Under the pieces are notes generated by a model. The model did no database searches. It was not told where the DNA came from and saw nothing but the letters and a program-made list of their open reading frames with translations. 37,586 nt of DNA from Folioceros fuciformis (lineage: Eukaryota; Anthocerotophyta; Anthocerotopsida; Anthocerotales). The stretch covers positions 1 through 37,586 of the forward strand of contig JBNGIO010006035.1 in assembly GCA_049999805.1 (NCBI GenBank), read 5' to 3'. A program made the position numbers and the translations under genes. This document shows, one piece after another, positions 31,003 through 37,586 of this stretch (position 1 is its first letter; each line of letters starts with the position of its first letter).

Positions 31003-34000
31003 TCGAGTGGTCTTGCCATATCAGAAACTAGTGTGATTGTAAAAGAAGTTGATAGAGTTGTACATGGTGGAAGGGTTGTTTGCATCATACAATAAGTGTT
31101 TGCTCCTCGTTATGAACTAAAGGCCCCCTCACAAAGTTGCTGCTGTTGGATTGTGGCCTTGTATAGTTGAAATTCTCCTGCACCATGTTGTGCTCCACAC
31201 CATATTTTGAGCGAATTCTTCTTAGATGTCCAAATTTGCGCTCTACCTCCAAATATGCATTGAAAATTGTATTCGCTTGTTTGTTGTTGTCCAACACTGC
31301 CCAAGTTATTTAGTGCATTATTCCATCAATGGTAGAATGCACCTTGGAGTGGAACATATACACTGTCATAATTTGCACTAATCCCCACCAACAATCCCAC
31401 CTTGCAAAGGTCAACACTAGGCTCCCACCCAAGGTGCCAACACAAGGTCATATTTAGTATGCCCTACTTGCCTCACACCCAAATGCATGCGTAGGGAGCA
31501 CAACTCACAATCCATATGCCACATGTATATAGGTTGTCTATTGCTATATTGTACTTGTATCATGCACCCTAGCGCATAGTGCCATAGACGTTGGCTAGAG
31601 CTCTTGCAACATAGTTGCCACCTACCTACTAAGGACAAGATACCCCTTGTCTCGTAATGCTACTTCCACAATCCTCATCCCCTAATTCTCTCCTATTGGG
31701 TGATACGCATTTTCTATCTCACACTTCACAAATAGTCTTTGATAGCCTAGAGTATGCTCCTCTTCAAGTTGGATATGGGCAGCCCATCTCTAGAATGTTC
31801 TTATGTAACCTTCAAATTTTGGGAGAGGGATTTTTTTTGTTAAAAAAGAGTAAGATATGGCTTAGTAAGGTTTTTTTTTTCCCTCTCTTTTCCTTTATTT
31901 TCTGGTCATTTTTCCTATTTTAGTTTTTTTAATTAGGTTAATTGACCAGTAAGTAGTTAGCGTGATTAGTGGAGTAGTTATAGATTTAGTACGAGCTCTG
32001 AGGAAACTTAGCCTTGGTACTGGACCATAGATTCAGATATAGGTTTGGTTTCCGGGTTGGTAATATTAATAATATATAATTATTTTAGATAATAATTAAA
32101 TAATACTTCGAACAAGGTGGCTATCTCAGAGAGGGAATTTGTGCAGATGGGGTTGTCTCCTACTAATGGATAGACTAGAGGCCAGTTATGTCGACTACTA
32201 GGGCACAATAGATTGAGCAATGGGAAGACCAGTAGGGAGCTGGCAGTGGCCCTAGGTTGAGGAGCCCAACCTATGGCACGTGAGGCTATTGTGAGCTATG
32301 GGATTGAGACGTGGGGTGACTAAGTTGTGAGGGGGCTAGAATGTGTGAGCACAATCCCAAGTGGCACTAGTTATGGTCAATAGGAGGAGGACACTGGTGA
32401 CTATGAGATTTGGCAGGAGGGGTTGCGAGTTGTTGATCTAGACCATGACAAAGCTAGTTCGGTGCAAGTCGGGACCCATTGTATGAAATCGGGCTTGAAC
32501 CAATTGGAAGGGCGCTCATGAGCAAGAGGGACCAGGTGCCTGATCCTGTGGGCGCAGTGAGTGAAATTGCAGGAATTGGGGATGCTGTGATCGGTGGCCA
32601 CTGGATTTGCAAGCAGCAAGCTATTGGATTGAAGTCAAAAGTTGGTGGAAGTGGGGCTCGCCTTTGGCACGTTGCCAATTGGCACAAGGGAGATTGGGGT
32701 TGGATTTCAGCTCGGATTGGAGTGCATGAAGGGGCACGCTCCTCACCTTGTGCTTCTCTTCTTTTTCCCTTGCGATTCCTCCCCATATTCCTACTGATTT
32801 CCACCTCCACCTTGTGCACCCGTCTACCCTTCCTCTCCTCTCCCATTCCCTCCCCTCCACGAGTTGGTCTCTGGCCCATGCCTGCTCACCCCCTATTCCC
32901 TTCCCACCTCTCTTCGTGCTAGTTCCTTTAACTCACTTTGATGGGGGCTTAGCTCATGCAAAATCCATAGTAACTCTTATGCTGTATTCTTCCTACTACT
33001 AACACATCTCAGATAGGTCTGGTCCACCGTCCATGGGCCCATAGAGCATATTTTTAGGACTAATTGATGGACTGAAAGATCCTCCTTCCGTGAGAGTTGC
33101 ACCCCAGCTGCCATAGGAGTTGTTAAGGGAGATGCTGTAGGAGTGAAGATAGTTGGTCAGGAGGCAAACTCGATGACCATGTGGACAACTGCAAAGGTAG
33201 ACCAAGAAGGCAGCCATCTAGCGATAAAGAGGTGGCACCCACCAAGTCTTATAGATCAGTCAACAGCCAATGGTCTACAAAAGTTAAGTAAGCTAGTGGT
33301 GGGGTCAGTAAGGGGACTGGCAGCTCATTAAGTCGACGGCAGGGTAGAGAATTCTAGATCAACAACTTGGGATAACCTACTTGTATAGTGACGTGTCGTA
33401 GTAACCACCTTGCTGAGAGAGAAAGTGGGGCTAGACTTAAGAGACTCCTATAAGAGGCTACGAGTCTTTAGAACCCATTTTGTTACTTGATGTTCACTCT
33501 CTCGGGCTGTTCCTCCATGGCTGTGTGTGCTGCACAACATCTCGTAAAGCCTTGAAGAGCGTGGCTATGGTTAAGGGCTGGGCCCTTTATTTTTTATTGT
33601 GCTATTTGTGTTGTGCTTCCGTGGTCTATCCCTCTTGACTCTTTGCTGAATAGGAGTTGTGTGTTGGCCATGCTCTCGTGGTGATTGGTAGGATCGTGGG
33701 AAGTGGCATCTTTCTCTCTGGAGTTAGCTTAGGGGAGTGGCTCTTGCTGAGTAGGGGAGTGAACACGAATGTGTAGACGGTAGTCTTGTTGCTATTGGTG
33801 CAGGAGTGAGTGAGCAAGTGAGTGACGAAGGAGAATTGTAGGCCTGAGACTTGTATGTCGTTGTAGCGGTAGATGTGAGCGTGTTGGCACCAGGGGAGGT
33901 ACAGGAGATCACTTGACAATGAGGTCTATCCTATGCCCAACCAAAGCTAAAGGGAAGCTCTCGAATCCGTCATCGAATTGATGTGTGTCTCATGTGTGAG

Positions 34001-34955
34001 GACTGTCCAGCCATAGGAATATAGTTGTTGGCATATGTTCCTAAGGGCTAGCAAAATATGGTGAGTTGTGTGAGTAGAAGGGCTGACCCTTTATAGCAGT
34101 GAGAAACTCTATCACTCCTTCATGGGAATGAAACCGAACATCTCAACAACAATTTGATAAATATGGACACTAGAAACCGAAGCCTAGGTTGTTAGGTATC
34201 TAGTATTTTGCCACCAGAGCACCCATCCTCTTCTACTAAGGCACTAAGCAACCTCTCTACCTTGCATTCCACTTGTGCAAATTTCGCAGTGTGTCTACAA
34301 GCACTATGGCTAGGCAACCACTATAGACCATTATCAAAAGTTGGGAGTAATGTACAATAGATAAAACTTACACCCTAAACCATAGATTTTCTTCAATTAA
34401 AAAATATTATTATATTATATACTACTATATTAAAAAAATCAGTTGATATAAAGCTCATAAAATTCTATAAAGAATCATAATATTATATTTATTAAATAAT
34501 TTTATAAATTATTATTAAAAGTTTAGATCAATCTTTGATTAGGGTTAAGAAAATTAGGTCATCAACAATTTAATTGTTTCAAAAGACAAGCTATATTACA
34601 AGAAACAAAGAGGAAAAGTAACTCTTTTTGAGTGTGGTATTTCTTATGAACTTGAAGAGAATCCGAGCCATGGTTGCATGTGTCTCCCATTACAATGACA
34701 AGGGGATAAAAGCAATCCATCTTAGACATGATTGAGATATCCTCAATCAATTTTTTTAACCAATACAAGAACCAAAATATTATTTTGGATGTTGAATAAA
34801 ATCTAGTCTAAGCATACTTGTAAATGGAATATTGATACGGATACCACCACATAGTATACAGTCCTATATTTTGACGCTAATTGGCATGACTGTAACTATA
34901 GTGGGCAGTTTTGAGGGTGTCCCGTTCCAGCCATCCCCATTCGGCTATCATCCGA
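31003..34955. other. AT-rich and repeat-like DNA, no supportable gene
   Basis: Open frames are short or low in complexity. AT-rich runs occur at about 31,830-31,960, 32,060-32,105 and 34,380-34,550. A pyrimidine-rich run lies near 32,750-32,930. I see no family motif, RNA gene or terminal repeat that I can support. Confidence 0.4.
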
Positions 34956-35059
34956 TAGACAAGACTTTCCTTTCCTCCGATAGACAAGACTTTCCTTTCC
35001 TCNNNNNNNNNNTAGACAAGACTTTCCTTTCCTCCGATAGACAAGACTTTCCTTTCCTC
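34956..35059. repeat. 47-bp identical flanks around a 10-N gap, inside a 25-bp tandem repeat
   Basis: Bases 34956-35002 and 35013-35059 are identical and separated by ten N (35003-35012). The sequence is a tandem of the 25-base unit beginning TCCGATAGACAAGACTTTCC. The true repeat number across the gap is unknown. The exact 47-base overlap, as at 30260-30363, points to an assembly join. Confidence 0.85.
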
Positions 35060-35320
35060 TCACCACTGCACACAACATTACAATGATTTCACACGATCGC
35101 ATAATTAATTTCAGGGCATCAAGACTCAAGGCAATATGTTCTCCTTTTTTCACAGTTCAAGAGCATCATGTACCGCTCCATTGCACTTCTTATGTTACTA
35201 TGTAAGGTAGGTACAAAGGGTGCACCCTCACCCTAAACCATCAATCCCTCTTGTATGGATTAAAAGAATACTTGGGCAAAGTATAGGTGCTGCCCTTCTC
35301 CCGCTAAGGTATAGGGTGAA
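35060..35320. other. Spacer and first copy of a segment duplicated at about 35655
   Basis: The stretch ACCATCAATCCCTCTTGTAT through GGGCAAAGTATAGGTGCTGC to ATAGGGTGAAGTGTGG (about 35236-35325) recurs at about 35660-35750, each time leading into the 47-bp array unit. No gene is supported. Confidence 0.6.
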
Positions 35321-35649
35321 GTGTGGAAGAATGGCGGTTTGATGAAGTGTGTTTGTAATGTGATGAAGTGTGCAAGAATGGGGGTTTGATGAAGTGTGTT
35401 TGTAATGTAAAAAAGTGTGCAAGAATGGGGGTTTGATGAAGTGTGTTTGTAATGTGATGAAGTGTGGAAGAATGGCGGTTTGATAAAGTGTGTTTGTAAT
35501 TTGAGGAAGTGTGGAAGAATGGCGGTTTGTTGAAGTGTGTTTGTAATCTGATGAAGTGTGGCAGAATGGCGGTTTGATGAAGTGTGTTTGTAATCTGATG
35601 AAGTGTGGAAGAATGACGGTTTGATGAAGTGTGTTTGTAGCATGATGAA
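35321..35649. repeat. Minisatellite: seven tandem copies of a 47-bp unit
   Basis: Each unit starts GTGTGGAAGAATGGCGGTTT and ends TGTAATCTGATGAA or a close variant. Seven copies run without spacer with a few substitutions per copy. Because 47 is not a multiple of three, each minus-strand frame cycles through all phases of the unit, and two long minus-strand frames (35228-35725 and 35260-35667) stay open by this periodicity. I treat those as non-coding. Confidence 0.93.
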
Positions 35650-35860
35650 TTTTGGAAGAACCATCAATCCCTTTTGTATGGATTGAAAGAATACTTGGGC
35701 AAAGCATGTAGGTGCTGCCCTTCACCCACTAGGCTATAGGGTGAAGTGTGGAAGAATGGCGGTCCGATGAAGTGTGTTTGTAATCTGATGAAGTGTGGAA
35801 GAATGGTGGTTTGATGAAGTGTGGAAGAATGGCGGTATGATGAAGTATTGAAGAATGGTG
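35650..35860. repeat. Second, shorter round of the same minisatellite with its leader
   Basis: The leader (ACCATCAATCCCTTTTGTAT ... CTATAGGGTGAA) is a copy of 35236-35320. It is followed by one full 47-base unit (35746-35792) and at least two truncated units missing the TGTTTGTAAT part. The leader plus array was duplicated as a block, and the second array shortened or never expanded. Confidence 0.8.
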
Positions 35861-36474
35861 ATCTTGAATGGGTAGAAAAGACAGAGGTGATCTGAAGGGG
35901 TAGAAAAGATAGAGGACAAAGCTTGTGCGAGTAGAAAGATTGTGAATCTTGTGCATGTAGAAAGATTGTGAATAGAAAAGAAAGAAAGTACAAACCCAAA
36001 GAAGATTCTTTTGAGTTCTTCATCAGTCCACTAAAGTGACAATGATAGCAGACAAAAAAACTTCTTACCATATATGGCACCTTGTAATAATATGACATGG
36101 GGCCCTAAAATCCATATGTACATGAAAGATGCTGTGGAATATTCTCATAACACATGAATGAAAATTAAAAATTAAATGTAAAACTCAATGGAGGATGGTA
36201 TGTCTGTATCCATATTCCATACTTGTGCAATTCCAAGTAATTGGGCTCAGGCAGTTTGACTGATTAGAATGCCTATATTGCCCAATTATAGTCAGGAAGT
36301 ATGGAAAGCCAGTTTGATGTTTGATTTTGGCCTCCGACCATAACAAGTGGATGAAATTTTAAAAATGTTTTTTTTTCACTTTATATATTAATTAAAAAAT
36401 AAATAAATATTTTTTAACTATAGATTGGAAAGCAACCTCAACCTGATTTTAGGCAATATAGTGGTTGTATGAAT
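35861..36474. other. No supportable gene; AT-rich
   Basis: It contains small direct repeats (GGTAGAAAAGA near 35870 and 35898; GTAGAAAGATTGTGAAT near 35930 and 35958) and an AT-rich run at 36,355-36,420. No coding or RNA gene is seen. Confidence 0.45.
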
Positions 36475-37586
36475 ATGATGAAGTATGTAGCAGAATCTGC
36501 AAGACTTCAAGAACTGTTCTAGAAAAATGTCCCTGTGGATAGGTTTCAAAGCGAGCAGCTGTGCGTTGTACCTTGCCACTCTGCGGCCGCCATGTTCTCT
36601 ACATTATTGCCCAAGTCAAGAAAACGTGCCATTGCTTTGAACCCACTTCCAAGCTCCCATCGCCACTGCACTAATCTAATCTCTGAGCTGATCTGCTGCC
36701 CCGGGCTGGTTTTCACTAGTCCATGGCTGTGCCATCCTGTGCAGCCCGCGCATGCGTGGCTTCAAAGCGACTTGCATATTACCATGAAGGAACAGAATTG
36801 AAGCCACTTGCATGCTATTCAAACAAAAGTTTTGACAAACTTTTCTACATTTTCCTCAGTTGCGCGTCCCTAATGAAGAATGCTGATCTGCTGCTTAGCA
36901 AACACGAGCCTGTGCAACTTGCACGACAAGTTTGGACCAGGCCCTGTCTGTCCCCTAAAAACTGGTGGACAGGACGAATCAGGGGAAAAAGGAACCAATC
37001 CCACATCAATGTCCAAACCGGTGCACTGTTGACTTTGTCACTCGGTGTACACGACCCAGGAGACTGTAGACTTCAACGTCTTGTCTGGGTTGACACTGAC
37101 AAGCTTCATGCGCACTCTGCCCTGCGTATATAGTCTGTGCAGCTCCATCAGCTTCTCCCTCACCACAACCAGCTGCTCCCTCCGCATTGCATTTGCAAGT
37201 TTCCTCCCAGGTCCTATAGACTGACAGCGGTTATGTGACCTGCAGAGCTTGCAAGTTCGGTTTTCAAATTCAATGTGGTAGTGTTTTCATTGATGCATAG
37301 CGATTGCAAACTTCTTCGCAATACTATCTGTTACAGTGATGTGTGCAGCAAGATTGCTCGTTTTTGTGATGGATTGGACGTTGTGTTCTTATTCTGGACA
37401 AGCATACCAACTTGAAGGAGTGACTGTCTAGGAGGGGGAGTCTATCACTACTAGAACTTTTGAACCGTTGGTACCAGGAATTGACAAAATGCATGCAGAG
37501 CCAGTCGTTCAGAATGGTGGATTTGACTTTCCCGTGGCCTTGATTTTCCTGAGACTTTCAGCAGTGGGCTCACAATTTCACAAACC
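36475..37586 (-). repeat. Repeat family, right-end copy (copy R), continues past the window
   Basis: The left 350 bases align directly with copy A (26333-26670). The rest is the reverse complement of copy B (27982-29080). The final bases (CAGTGGGCTCACAATTTCAC then AAACC) are the inverted form of the head of copies A, A' and B. This suggests an element more than 1.1 kb long with terminal inverted repeats. Its true end may lie at or beyond 37586. Confidence 0.75.
37038..37286 (-). pseudogene. CxxC-containing coding segment (copy 3), longest intact frame of the family
   Basis: The open frame has 82 codons before a TGA at 37040-37038: KHYHIEFENRTCKLCRSHNR, then GPGRKLANAMRREQLVVVRE, KLMELHRLYTQGRVRMK and VNPDKTLKS. 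It has no ATG before the internal M and is bounded upstream by TGA, so it is probably an exon or a fragment. The copies at 28274 and 28540 share most of these residues. Basic and helix-prone composition after the CxxC-x2-H suggests nucleic-acid binding, but that is speculation. Confidence 0.45.

Noticed and set aside
32479-32922. 147-codon plus-strand frame in the AT-rich block
   Set aside because: Its second half is a translation of a pyrimidine-rich run and its first half has no recognised motif; overlapping minus-strand frames are equally long.
35228-35725. 165-codon minus-strand frame of HTSSNRHS-like repeats
   Set aside because: Produced by the periodicity of a 47-bp minisatellite; two frames are open at once and no start or homologue is recognised.
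1-37586. CRISPR arrays, rRNA and tRNA genes
   Set aside because: No spaced identical repeats with variable spacers, no rRNA-like conserved blocks, and no convincing tRNA A/B-box pair with cloverleaf were found by eye; the organism is a eukaryote.

Overview
The window is nuclear DNA from a land plant or close streptophyte relative. It holds spliced genes with GT-AG introns and standard plant families: syntaxin SYP61, an NPF transporter, a plastid-type methionine sulfoxide reductase B, exosome RRP45 and a TLDc protein. Telo-box motifs and a decayed Ty1/copia fragment agree with this. The introns I could resolve are all short (about 70 to 260 bases). That would fit a compact non-seed plant such as a hornwort or lycophyte, but the lineage is inference and I cannot place it further.

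Layout. Bases 1 to about 6,300 are GC-rich with many small tandem repeats and no gene I can support. A 15-exon 2-oxoglutarate/Fe(II) oxygenase gene (minus strand, 9236 to 6347) and the 7-exon RRP45 gene (plus strand, from 9356) are head to head with only 119 bases between start codons. An NPF transporter (plus) and MSRB (minus) converge at about 15,100. A small terminal-inverted-repeat element follows at 16,993 to 17,318. Next come a short-chain dehydrogenase (plus, first exon unresolved) and a pyrimidine-rich repeat block with a 100-N gap. A TLDc-domain gene (minus, 8 exons) and SYP61 (minus, 7 exons) complete the gene-bearing part at 25,551.

From about 26,200 to the end the window is repeat territory: several copies, in both orientations, of an unrecognised repeat family; a copia remnant; an AT-rich block of about 7 kb without supportable genes; and a 47-bp minisatellite. 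Two copies of the unrecognised family (from 27,982 and to 37,586) are inverted relative to each other and enclose the AT-rich block. They carry a conserved but decayed coding segment that begins with a CxxC motif.

The genes do not form a pathway. They are ordinary housekeeping, trafficking, stress and transport genes. The shared promoter of the oxygenase and RRP45 is the only evident regulatory coupling. Two of the three 10-N gaps are flanked by identical 47-base sequences, which looks like an assembly overlap rather than biology. All exon coordinates were derived by hand from reading frame, splice signals and remembered family motifs; no search was run.
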